Shown here in pieces: positions 6,334-13,790 of a stretch of DNA of 15,834 nucleotides. The position numbers were made by a program, and so were the translations under genes. The notes beneath the pieces are model-generated. The model was not told the origin of the DNA. It searched no databases and saw nothing but the letters and a program-made list of their open reading frames with translations. Every line of letters starts with the position of its first letter. The first letter of the stretch is position 1. The stretch lies in assembly GCA_034437615.1 (NCBI GenBank), contig DAOTTW010000407.1, positions 1 through 15,834 of the forward strand. Direction: 5' to 3'. Source of the stretch: DAOTTW01 sp034437615 (GTDB lineage Bacteria > Chloroflexota > Anaerolineae > Aggregatilineales > Phototrophicaceae).

Positions 6334-8478
6334 TTGTCCGCAAATAGTATACATCAAAGTACCCCAGTTACACAAGTCGGTTTATCCCAAAAGGCAGAGC
6401 AATTATCGCTTACACAGCCTTCGGATGAAGTCGTTGCCTTGCAGAAATTGACACCGCTGCAACGTGAGGCCCTGTATTTACACGACATCGGTTTGAACGT
6501 CCTGCCCCAGCCCTTTGCAAGCAAAGGTGGCTACCCCTGGAAGACACTGCAATACGTGCGCTTGAGCCGCACTGACGAGCGCTATAGCGTCGTTCGCCTC
6601 TTTGCTGGCTCGTGCAATCTAGCGATCATGTGTGGCCGCACAAGCAACAATTTATTCGTGATTGATTGCGAAAGCCGCGACGCCTTCGAGCGGCACATGG
6701 AAGCGGTGCGCCTCTCGCGCATCCCCCTATGGGCTGTTCGTACTAAGCGCGGTGGCCACATTTACATGTGCGCGTCCGAAGGCGAAGTACAGAGCATCGG
6801 ACCCGGCACGCTGGAAGACGCCGAAATCAAGGGTGCGGGTGGTTATGTGCTTGGTCCGCCCTCTCTGCACCCTGAAGGCGACCCGTATGAATGGCTTGTG
6901 CGTGAAGGCGATGCGCCGCCGACGGTTGACATTGACGACATCAACTGGTTGCAGAACACCGATGCTGAACCCGTCAGCCTCGCGCTTGCCAACAAAGAAT
7001 CTAAGGCCGATAAAGACGGTATCCTGCACGATAGCATGTTCTGCAATCTATCGCGTGCCACGCTCGATTACATCCGTACAGGCCAGAGCACATCAGAGGG
7101 CGAACGCAACAACGCGCTGTTTAGCGCGGCGTGTGACCTCGCTGGCAACGGGATCTCGCGTTCAGAGGCTGAAATGCTGTTGTTGCCTGTGGCAGTCAGT
7201 AGTGGTCTTAGCCATACCGAAAGCGAACGCACACTCGAAAGCGCCTACAGCAAACCACGTCAGCCTGCACGCCCGCAACGCAAACAACTGGGCGACTGGT
7301 ATTTCGTGCTGGTGTGGGCATCGCATCAGCAATGGTCAGGCCGTACAGGGGCATCTGCCCGCGCAGCGATCTTGGCGCTTATCAACCGTGCGCGTATGGC
7401 CAGTAATTACAATGGCACGTTTCGCGGTAGCTTCCGTGAACTCGCTGAGTTAGGTCGTTTAGGGCCGAACACCGTTCGCCTGCGCTTGGCGGAATTCCAG
7501 AATTACGAGACACCTATCATCGCTTATCGGGGGCAGGATAAGATCAGTAATGCGTCTTTGTGGGGCTTCACAGATGAGATTGTGAAGCTGGGACGTGATA
7601 TGGTCTTTGAAGGCGAAGGCGATCCGATCAGCGCTGAGTGGCGTGATTTTTTGCAGACGTTGCTGAATTCAGACGCGACGGAACGCCCAAAAATGGGTCA
7701 TAACGGCGCTTTTCTGTATCGTCATATGACACAGGACGGCGAACCGCGTCGCGCCAGCGAATGGGGCGAAATAACGGGTTTATCGCGCTCACAGGTTTAC
7801 TATGCGTTGCGCAAGCTAGAGGGCCTAAAAGTCGTTGTTCGCGGCGCGGATAGTACCTGGTATGCGGTTGCGATGAATGATAATGACCTGGATATATTCG
7901 TAGAAGCGGAACCGCTGGCAGAAGCGCGGCGGCAACGTTTCATAGAGGAGCGTGGGCGACAAGCCGGGCAGTATATCTTTGATGCACGCCGCAAGGCTGA
8001 AAAAGGCAACTTTCTGCGCCCTGCCCTGGATATTCGGCCACCGCTGGTGCGTGAATTGGCGCAATTCGCGGTTGATCGGCAGATGCTGGAGTTGGCGCGT
8101 GAGGTTGCTGAGATTGACCCGGACCGTGACGCCCGTGTCGATGTCGCTACTATGGTGCGTGAACGTGTTCAGATGATTACGCAGGCGCAAGATCTGCGTA
8201 TCGCGCTGGGACGAGCAGAACGTGAACAGCAGGAAGTAAAGCCGGAGCCGCATAAGATCGGTGCACCCGAGCAGAGCAAGCAGAAAACCCGCAGTCGTCT
8301 GCTAAACGCGCAAAAGGCGAACGCGGAGCAGAACGAGCGTTGTGTGGCTAGTGAGTTGCGTGCGTTCATGCTGGGTGATGGCAATGACGAAGATTTTGAT
8401 GAAGACGACGACGATGCACGCTATGACGCAGATATGGCGAAGGCCGATGCGCTAGAAGCCGACAACACCGACAACTAG
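6334..8478 (+). CDS. AEP-type primase-polymerase (prim-pol) protein
   Basis: The N-terminal part of this 714-residue protein (about 45-205) matches the bifunctional DNA primase/polymerase (prim-pol) fold of the archaeo-eukaryotic primase superfamily. Motif I is LFVIDCES (Asp111, Glu113), motif II TKRGGHIYM (His142), and motif III AEIKGAGGYVLGPPS (Glu164), followed by YEW. Residues 238-310 resemble a PriCT-like segment (GERNNALF…SAYSKPRQP). Two winged-helix-like stretches lie near 362-390 and 475-503. A charged region precedes an acidic tail (about 684-714). No Walker A or helicase domain is seen, unlike many plasmid and phage prim-pol proteins. The TTG start is chosen because AGGAG sits seven bases upstream; that site lies within a hairpin. 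The gene has structured DNA on both sides and no integrase, which suggests a relic or satellite-like replication module, or a chromosomal repair primase. The fold call is fairly firm; the role is unknown. Confidence 0.8.
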   Translation: MSANSIHQSTPVTQVGLSQKAEQLSLTQPSDEVVALQKLTPLQREALYLHDIGLNVLPQPFASKGGYPWKTLQYVRLSRTDERYSVVRLFAGSCNLAIMCGRTSNNLFVIDCESRDAFERHMEAVRLSRIPLWAVRTKRGGHIYMCASEGEVQSIGPGTLEDAEIKGAGGYVLGPPSLHPEGDPYEWLVREGDAPPTVDIDDINWLQNTDAEPVSLALANKESKADKDGILHDSMFCNLSRATLDYIRTGQSTSEGERNNALFSAACDLAGNGISRSEAEMLLLPVAVSSGLSHTESERTLESAYSKPRQPARPQRKQLGDWYFVLVWASHQQWSGRTGASARAAILALINRARMASNYNGTFRGSFRELAELGRLGPNTVRLRLAEFQNYETPIIAYRGQDKISNASLWGFTDEIVKLGRDMVFEGEGDPISAEWRDFLQTLLNSDATERPKMGHNGAFLYRHMTQDGEPRRASEWGEITGLSRSQVYYALRKLEGLKVVVRGADSTWYAVAMNDNDLDIFVEAEPLAEARRQRFIEERGRQAGQYIFDARRKAEKGNFLRPALDIRPPLVRELAQFAVDRQMLELAREVAEIDPDRDARVDVATMVRERVQMITQAQDLRIALGRAEREQQEVKPEPHKIGAPEQSKQKTRSRLLNAQKANAEQNERCVASELRAFMLGDGNDEDFDEDDDDARYDADMAKADALEADNTDN

Positions 8479-8747
8479 TACGTGTTTACGCAACTATTGC
8501 GGCAGTTCGTGGACGCGCAGCCCAGCGTAAATACCAGGGTCCAGCGCGTCCCTACGGACGCCGTATTAGCCCGTGTGTGCTCATGGCTGAGAGCACCACG
8601 TTTGAATCAAACTCGACCCTGCTTGATGCGGAGTGTATGGGGTCGAAAACGTGGCCAACCTAGCAGGCTTATCGGGGCTAGCAGCAAGGGTTTTCGTGGG
8701 TCTGCCGCTGCACCAGCGGGGGTCTGGCGGGCCGTGCCGTGTACTGG

Positions 8748-8765
8748 CAGTGGTTGAATCATAGC
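8748..8765 (+). repeat. Direct repeat, copy 1 (18 bp)
   Basis: CAGTGGTTGAATCATAGC here matches copy 2 at 8863-8880 at 17 of 18 positions. It abuts the 97-base foldable element exactly. Confidence 0.7.
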
Positions 8766-8862
8766 GTGGCTACTCAGGCAGGCATGTTCTGCCCGCAACT
8801 TGGCCCTGCGGAAGCCGCTGGCTTTAGCCAGTGGCGGCACACAGACTGGCCTGAGTAGTTAC
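8766..8862. repeat. 97-base foldable element bracketed by direct repeats
   Basis: The ends pair over 14 positions (8766-8779 with 8849-8862). Ten of these are perfect (CTACTCAGGC/GCCTGAGTAG), followed by two G·T pairs and two normal pairs. Inside are a small hairpin GGCAG/CTGCC (8777-8781 and 8789-8793, partly competing with the outer stem) and a strong one, GCCGCTGGC-TTTA-GCCAGTGGC (8814-8835, one G·T). The whole could fold as a branched RNA or a cruciform. The element fills exactly the space between the two 18-bp direct repeats, as expected for a small MITE-like insertion with target duplication or for a repeat-unit array. It could also be a structured RNA; no known class was recognised. 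Confidence 0.5.
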
Positions 8863-8880
8863 CAGTAGTTGAATCATAGC
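8863..8880 (+). repeat. Direct repeat, copy 2 (18 bp)
   Basis: CAGTAGTTGAATCATAGC differs from copy 1 at a single base (A for G at the fifth position). It begins immediately after the outer stem of the 97-base element. Confidence 0.7.
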
Positions 8881-8890
8881 ATATAGGCCA

Positions 8891-8914
8891 GAAAGGTTCA
8901 CCATGCGGTGAACC
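8891..8914 (-). terminator. Likely terminator of the binding-protein gene
   Basis: A perfect eight-base stem (8895-8902 with 8907-8914, loop ATGC) lies 22 bases past the stop codon of the minus-strand binding-protein gene. Read on the minus strand, the stem is followed by TTTCTGG, a short, imperfect T-run. Position and strand bias suggest termination of the importer cluster. Confidence 0.55.
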
Positions 8915-8936
8915 CCTTGAATGATAAGCCTAGCGT

Positions 8937-10115
8937 TTAGCCATCGGCTTCTTCGGTGGCTGCTGGTTCTGATTCGGTCTCGTCGTCAGCCATCCCATCG
9001 TCGGCCATCTCATCGTCGGCCATCTCTTCATCGGACAGCAATTCACCGCTGACGGGATCGACGCCTGTGGAAATTTCACCCGCGATCAGTGCTGCTTGCA
9101 CAGGTTCAACCAGGGCGTAGACTTCATCAGGGATCAGTGATTCATGCTTGGGGGCCAGCCCGACGCCATCCGACGCTGCATCCAGCAAGTAGTTTTCGCC
9201 ACCTGGGAACAGATCGAAGTCGCCCTCGGCCAGGATGCCGACCATATCGTAAACGCCCTGGTCCACGCGCTTAATCGCGCTGGTCAGCAGGTATTCAACG
9301 CCTTCGACGGGTAAGCCTGTTGTGGGGTCCTGGAATGACGAGAAGTATTCGTCCTGGTCCACGCCGATGACGAAAACACCCTGCTGCGCAGCCTCGCGGA
9401 TGCCGCTCGACCCCATGAAGCCACCTGCGCCGAAGATGACGCTTGCGCCTTCACCGATATACTGATTGGCAGCGGAGATGCCAACGGTTGCATCGGTAAA
9501 GCTGTTCTCGTAATTGCCGAGGATGTTCACGCCAGTTTCCCATTCGGGGAAGACGAACTTCGCGCCCTGCTCATAGCCATTGCGGAAGCGCACGACTGCG
9601 GGCACGTCGATACCGTAGATGCCAGCGATGACCTCAGAATCCAGGTGGGCGGCGACCTGCGCAGCCAGCACACCCGCCAGGAAACCGGCCTGATCTTCGC
9701 GGAATTGCACGCCGACGGCATTCAGTGGTGGGTCTTCGACTTCGTTCATGTTCTGGTCGATGCCGATGAAGTACAGATCGGGGTTTTCACGGGCAGCGGT
9801 GATGGTGGCGTCTTGCAGCAGGAAGCCTACCGTCACGATGACCTCAAAGCCTTCGCTCAGGCAGGTGTCGATATTGGCCTGATAGTCGGCTTCGTTGATG
9901 GTCTCGATAACGCCGGGTTCATCCAGGTCGAAATCATCAACCGCTTCGAGCAAGCCTTCGTAGGCGAACTGGTTGAAGGTGCCATCGTTGACGCGGCCAA
10001 TGTCGGTCACGAGGCAGACGGTCTCAATCGGTTCCTGGGCGGTGCTAGGTGCGACGACAGCAACCAGCATAGCGGTGACAAGCAATAATACAGCGAGCTT
10101 AGAATTGCGAAGCAT
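8937..10115 (-). CDS. BMP-family nucleoside-type substrate-binding protein
   Basis: This 392-residue extracytoplasmic binding protein belongs to the Med/BMP (PnrA/BmpA) family and should capture nucleosides or similar compounds for the adjacent ABC importer. The N-terminus is a clear Sec signal (basic start, hydrophobic 8-22, probable cleavage after PSTA near residue 26). There is no lipobox cysteine, so lipid anchoring is not predicted, unlike most BMP lipoproteins. Family features include VCLVTDIGRVNDGTFNQFAYEGL at the start of the mature domain (about 33-55) and VIFGAGGFMGSSG in the middle. The last 40 residues are a low-complexity acidic tail with three MADD units. The ATG has AAAGG eight bases upstream. 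The gene is downstream of both permease genes instead of first, separated by 159 bases containing its own promoter candidate. The family is confident; the substrate is inferred. Confidence 0.92.
   Translation of the reverse strand: MLRNSKLAVLLLVTAMLVAVVAPSTAQEPIETVCLVTDIGRVNDGTFNQFAYEGLLEAVDDFDLDEPGVIETINEADYQANIDTCLSEGFEVIVTVGFLLQDATITAARENPDLYFIGIDQNMNEVEDPPLNAVGVQFREDQAGFLAGVLAAQVAAHLDSEVIAGIYGIDVPAVVRFRNGYEQGAKFVFPEWETGVNILGNYENSFTDATVGISAANQYIGEGASVIFGAGGFMGSSGIREAAQQGVFVIGVDQDEYFSSFQDPTTGLPVEGVEYLLTSAIKRVDQGVYDMVGILAEGDFDLFPGGENYLLDAASDGVGLAPKHESLIPDEVYALVEPVQAALIAGEISTGVDPVSGELLSDEEMADDEMADDGMADDETESEPAATEEADG
8981..9025 (-). repeat. 15-bp tandem repeat coding the acidic tail
   Basis: Three consecutive 15-base units lie in frame inside the binding-protein gene; the second and third (8996-9010 and 9011-9025) are identical. 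They encode Met-Ala-Asp-Asp-Glu/Gly-type pentapeptides. Because the unit length is a multiple of three, copy number can change without breaking the frame. Confidence 0.75.
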
Positions 10116-10194
10116 TGTAGTACCTTTGCTTATTGTTATTTTTTAGGAGGGTAAAAAGCGTTAAGACAGGATTAATTGCCTAACACGATCATAT

Positions 10195-10222
10195 AATTTA
10201 CCCTACCTGTGCCTGAAATCAA
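10195..10222 (-). promoter_or_regulatory. Candidate promoter of the binding-protein gene
   Basis: On the minus strand TTGATT (10222-10217) and TAAATT (10200-10195) are separated by 16 bases. The predicted start of transcription near 10188 gives a leader of about 70 bases. The -35 directly abuts the CRP-type palindrome. Confidence 0.5.
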
Positions 10223-10238
10223 TGTGAATATTGTCACA
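10223..10238. promoter_or_regulatory. CRP/FNR-family type operator
   Basis: TGTGA-ATATTG-TCACA is a perfect match to the two half-sites and six-base spacing of the CRP consensus. Its centre lies about 42 bases before the predicted transcription start of the binding-protein gene, the class II activator position. Partial complementarity further out (GCCTG and CAGGC) could also form an RNA hairpin after the nupQ-like stop. Confidence 0.5.
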
Positions 10239-10274
10239 CTCACAGGCTTATCATGTCGTCCTGGTTTGCTTTTA

Positions 10275-11582
10275 TCAGCCCGATTTTTTGTAAGGCTGCC
10301 CCACTGCTTTAGGTGGGATGGCGCGACCAACAAGACCCGCCAACACAATCAGCGTGATGACATACGGGAACATCTGCAAGAACTGCACAGGGATCGGCAC
10401 GCCGATGATCTGAAAGCGCGTGCCGAGCGCATCCGCGAAGCCGAACAGCAGCGCACCACCAAACGCGCCGAACGGCGTCCATTTACCGAAGATCATCGCC
10501 GCCAGCGCGATGAAGCCTGTGCCATCCGTCATGTTGTCGTTGAAGCTGCCAGCCTCTTCAACCGAGAACCACGCACCCGCTAAACCTGCGATTAGACCGC
10601 CGATCAGCACATTAATCCAGCGCACCCGGTTGACCTTGATGCCGAGTGTATCCGCTGCACCTGGGTTCTCACCGACGGCGCGTGTGCGCAGGCCCCAACG
10701 TGTGTAGAACAGCACGATATGCGTCACGATGATTATCACGAACATCATGTAGAAGATGGGCTTATTGGAGAAAAATGCATCGCCCACAATCGGGATGTCG
10801 GCCAACACAGGAAGCGGGATTTCGGGTAGCGTGCTCAGGCCGCCGCGTGTGGATGCCAGATATTGCGTGCGGATGAAGCTCGTCATGCCCAACGCGAGGA
10901 TGTTAATCACGGTGCCGCTGACGATTTGATCTGTCGCGAAGGTGATAGACAGCCACGCATGAAGCAGCGCCATCACGCCACCGGCCAGCACTGCGCTGCC
11001 GACAGCGATAAACAACACGAGGCCAATTTGATCCGATGGAAAGACATCACGCAGCATGAACAGCGCCAGAAAGCCGAAACACGCGCCTGTAAGCATCATG
11101 CCCTCAATGGCGATGTTGACGACGCCAGAGCGCTCACACCAGATGCCAGCCATTGCCCCGATTGCAATCGGGGTGGCGAGTCGCAGGCTCTCGACTAACA
11201 TGGTGATGATGTTGGTGCGGCCACCTGCTGCGGCGATCACCAGCACCGTCGGCACAAAAATGACGCCGCAGACGATCAGCGCGCCGATGGTATAGCGCTT
11301 CATGCTGGGTGGATCAATCAGCGCCAGCAGGCCCACAAGCAGGAAAAACAGCCCGGTCACGTTGATATAGGCCAATGTCGGTACGCTGACGCTGGCCACG
11401 TTCGCGACTTCGCCTGCTTCAAACGTCAAGATCGTGCGTACATTGTAATCAAGCGTGTTGTTGCCCTGAAACAGCATCAGCAGCGCCAGCAAGAGCAATG
11501 CGCCTGCGATAATGCGCAGCCGCGTGAAGCGAAAACGCCCGCGTTTGGATGGGTTGTTTACGTTGATGCTTGCGCTGGTCAT
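10275..11582 (-). CDS. NupQ-like ABC permease (BPD_transp_2 family)
   Basis: This is an inner-membrane permease of about 435 residues that should form the transport channel together with the NupP-like subunit. A hydrophobic N-terminal segment is followed by about nine further helices. The family signature SVE-type stretch reads AIGAMAGIWCERSGVVNIAIEGMML, in the order expected for YufQ/NupQ, with NPGAADTLGIKVNRVRW as the cytoplasmic coupling segment. I prefer the ATG at 11582, which overlaps the upstream TGA stop as ATGA and implies translational coupling; a TTG four codons earlier is possible. At about 435 residues it is longer than typical NupQ (about 320), owing to an extra N-terminal part of about 100 residues with additional hydrophobic helices. 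The substrate class (nucleosides) comes from family and neighbours. Confidence 0.88.
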   Translation of the reverse strand: MTSASINVNNPSKRGRFRFTRLRIIAGALLLLALLMLFQGNNTLDYNVRTILTFEAGEVANVASVSVPTLAYINVTGLFFLLVGLLALIDPPSMKRYTIGALIVCGVIFVPTVLVIAAAGGRTNIITMLVESLRLATPIAIGAMAGIWCERSGVVNIAIEGMMLTGACFGFLALFMLRDVFPSDQIGLVLFIAVGSAVLAGGVMALLHAWLSITFATDQIVSGTVINILALGMTSFIRTQYLASTRGGLSTLPEIPLPVLADIPIVGDAFFSNKPIFYMMFVIIIVTHIVLFYTRWGLRTRAVGENPGAADTLGIKVNRVRWINVLIGGLIAGLAGAWFSVEEAGSFNDNMTDGTGFIALAAMIFGKWTPFGAFGGALLFGFADALGTRFQIIGVPIPVQFLQMFPYVITLIVLAGLVGRAIPPKAVGQPYKKSG

Positions 11583-13774
11583 TGTGCCCCCCAACCTGAT
11601 GTAAGCTGGATGTCGTCTTGTTGTGATTTTTCACGGATGCGCCACAAAAAGCGGATGATTTGATCGGCGGCGATGAACATGATAATCACGCCCTGAATGA
11701 TGCGCACGATGTCGCTTGAGATGCCTGCACGCGCCTGCACCAACCCGGCACCGTTCAGCAAGCCACCCCAGAGCAAGCCTGCCAGCAACATGCCACGCGG
11801 GTTTGCACGCGCCAGCAGCGCCACTGCAATCGCATCGAAGCCGTACCCTGTGAACAGCGCCGGAAGCATGACGTAAGTCTTACCGACGATCTCCAGGCTG
11901 CCCGCCAGCCCCGCCAAGCCCCCACTGAGCGCCATCGCCAGCATGGTATTCAGCGGGACATTCATGCCGGCGTAACGCGCTGCGTTCGGGTTGATGCCGA
12001 CAGTGCGCAGTTCAAGGCCGGGTGTGGTGCGCTCTAAATACCAATCCACCAGCCAGATCGCCAGCAGCATCAGCACAAGGCCGATGTGCAGTTGCCCGGT
12101 AACGCTCAGGTTGATGAGCGCCAGGCCGACCACAAATGTAGCTGCTGCTGTCAGCAAGGGTCGGCGCAGCGTTTGGGGATTTAGATTGTGGCGTCGTAGA
12201 TAGGCCATCAGCGCGAAAACGAGCACGGCTGCAACCAGCACCACGACCCACGAAAGCTGGTCGAAGGTGGGCAGCATCGCGCTACTGGCGATTTCCGGCG
12301 TTTTTGGGGCGCTGGATGTGGGGTCACCTAAGCCGCCGCCTTTAATCAGCCAATCGACCAGAAACAGCGCGATGAAGTTCAGCATGATGGTGGTCACGAC
12401 TTCGTGTGCGCCCGTGTAGGCTTTGAGTGCGCCCGGTATGCCCCCCCACACGATCCCCGCCAGCAAGCCTACCAGAATAGACAGCGTGATATGCAGCAGC
12501 GGCGGCAGGCCCACCAGCGAGAAGCCAACCCAGGCCGCGAAAATCGCGCCGATGTGTAGCTGCCCTTCTGCGCCGATGTTGAACAAGCCGCCTTTGAATG
12601 CCAGCGCGACGGCCAAGCCTGCAATCACATAGGGGATGGCGCGTAAAATGGTCGTTTCGAGGTTTGCGGGGACAAAGACGACAGCACGATCACCGACACG
12701 CGCAAACAATATGGGCAAATCACGGCTGTCCTGGATGCTGCCTAGCGTCTGATCCGCGCCGTTATCCAGGCTGAGCACGAGCGTTTGATCGGGCCGCCGA
12801 ATAATCAAATGGGTATTTAACGCTTGCGGCAATTCATCGCTTATCGCCGTGTTGACGGTCTCGGCGCTGAGGTATCCCAGATCGTACAGCGCGTTAATCA
12901 GGCGTAACTCTGCGCCCAGTTCGGCGGCGTCGGTGATGCCTGCTTCATCTAAACGTGCCAGCACCGCGAATGAATCCAGCACTTGCCCGGTGTTGGCGTT
13001 GGTGATGTCTACGAGTGTGGTCGCGTCGTCGCTTGTGAGTGCGATGCCCTGCTGCTCTAGCGCGTTCAGGGTGTCGGCTAGAGCGCGGATATTGTTCGCG
13101 CCGAAGTCGTCAATCAGCAGGATGTCCGCTACGGCTTGTGGGCGTTCGTCGGCGGCTAAATCCGCAAAGGCAGGCCAGAATTCAGCGATAGCAATCCGGT
13201 CTTCGGCATCCAGTGGGCGGTTATCCGCTATATATGCGCCAAGCTGATTAATGCGCAGCGCGTCCAGCCCATCCGCGTCAATTTGTCCAAGTGTTGCAGC
13301 GGACTGCAACAGCGGTTCACGGCCAACGGTGCGCATCAACGGCACACGACGCGCAAGCAATTCGATCTGATCTTCGTTTAAATCGGGGTGGCGTTGCGCG
13401 AAGTCCTCAAAGCGGCGTAAATCCGCAATGCCGATATTGGCGACACGTTCTATGGCGCGTGCTTGGCGTGATAGGCGGTCGCTGTCGATCTCAAAGGTCT
13501 CGCTATATTGGCGCAGCAGGTCGAAATCGTCAGGGCTGGCGATGTCGTTGATAGCGAAACCTGTTGACCCTTCGATGAGGGCACTATAGCCATCACCGGC
13601 AGCCTGTAGTCCGCGCTGCACATCGCCCTGACCGCCTGTGATAATCATCAGAGGGACGCCGACGAGCAAGGCTGTAATCACGGCCAGCAAGGGCACAAGT
13701 TGACTGGCAAAGCGCGACCAGCGCTGTGCAACGGTTGCCCGTTTCGGTGCTGTGTCGGTAGCGTGAGCGTTCAT
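11579..13774 (-). CDS. NupP-like ABC permease with large N-terminal insert
   Basis: This 731-residue membrane permease is about twice the usual length of NupP/YufP proteins. The first helix (about 27-47) and the next conserved stretch YSALIEGSTGF (63-73) look normal. Some 295 residues (about 75-370) then intervene before the family pattern resumes at LETTILRAIPYVIAGLAVALAFKGG and the hallmark FNIGAEGQLHIGA (398-410). The insert is soluble and mostly helical with many acidic residues, ends in a beta-like part (about 321-370), and by topology should lie outside the membrane. The remainder carries the typical permease helices, an external loop with TPEIASSAMLP, and the coupling segment TVGINPNAARYAGM. 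The start is ATG 13774 with only weak GAGAG-type ribosome binding. The stop overlaps the NupQ-like start. It is part of the importer operon. The function of the insert is unknown. Confidence 0.88.
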   Translation of the reverse strand: MNAHATDTAPKRATVAQRWSRFASQLVPLLAVITALLVGVPLMIITGGQGDVQRGLQAAGDGYSALIEGSTGFAINDIASPDDFDLLRQYSETFEIDSDRLSRQARAIERVANIGIADLRRFEDFAQRHPDLNEDQIELLARRVPLMRTVGREPLLQSAATLGQIDADGLDALRINQLGAYIADNRPLDAEDRIAIAEFWPAFADLAADERPQAVADILLIDDFGANNIRALADTLNALEQQGIALTSDDATTLVDITNANTGQVLDSFAVLARLDEAGITDAAELGAELRLINALYDLGYLSAETVNTAISDELPQALNTHLIIRRPDQTLVLSLDNGADQTLGSIQDSRDLPILFARVGDRAVVFVPANLETTILRAIPYVIAGLAVALAFKGGLFNIGAEGQLHIGAIFAAWVGFSLVGLPPLLHITLSILVGLLAGIVWGGIPGALKAYTGAHEVVTTIMLNFIALFLVDWLIKGGGLGDPTSSAPKTPEIASSAMLPTFDQLSWVVVLVAAVLVFALMAYLRRHNLNPQTLRRPLLTAAATFVVGLALINLSVTGQLHIGLVLMLLAIWLVDWYLERTTPGLELRTVGINPNAARYAGMNVPLNTMLAMALSGGLAGLAGSLEIVGKTYVMLPALFTGYGFDAIAVALLARANPRGMLLAGLLWGGLLNGAGLVQARAGISSDIVRIIQGVIIMFIAADQIIRFLWRIREKSQQDDIQLTSGWGAQ

Positions 13775-13790
13775 CGCATGGTTTCTCTCT

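Larger units (their letters stand above)
8479..8936. other. Repeat-rich convergent intergenic region
   Basis: No gene is supported in these 458 bases; the only open frame here has no family features. Visible structures are GCGTCC-CTAC-GGACGC (8546-8561), the odd palindrome GTTTGA-A-TCAAAC (8600-8612), CGAAAAC/GTTTTCG (8644-8650 and 8690-8696) enclosing CTAGC/GCTAG (8660-8664 and 8677-8681), and CCGCTG-CAC-CAGCGG near 8705-8719. A bracketed 97-base element and a minus-strand terminator are listed separately. The density of palindromes exceeds that of the other gaps in this window. Confidence 0.55.

Noticed and set aside
8482..8757. Open frame of 91 codons after the primase-polymerase gene
   Set aside because: Its composition is Arg/Pro-rich with no family features, it has no ribosome binding site, and it runs through several palindromes and into a direct repeat. 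It is most likely non-coding.
8766..8914. Cloverleaf-like folding considered as a tRNA
   Set aside because: There is no proper T-arm, anticodon stem-loop or acceptor end, and the GGTTCACC at 8895 is part of a simple hairpin next to the binding-protein stop.
11583..11594. TTG start adding four residues to the NupQ-like permease
   Set aside because: The ATG at 11582 overlaps the upstream stop as ATGA, the usual coupled arrangement. The extra residues are not needed by the family.
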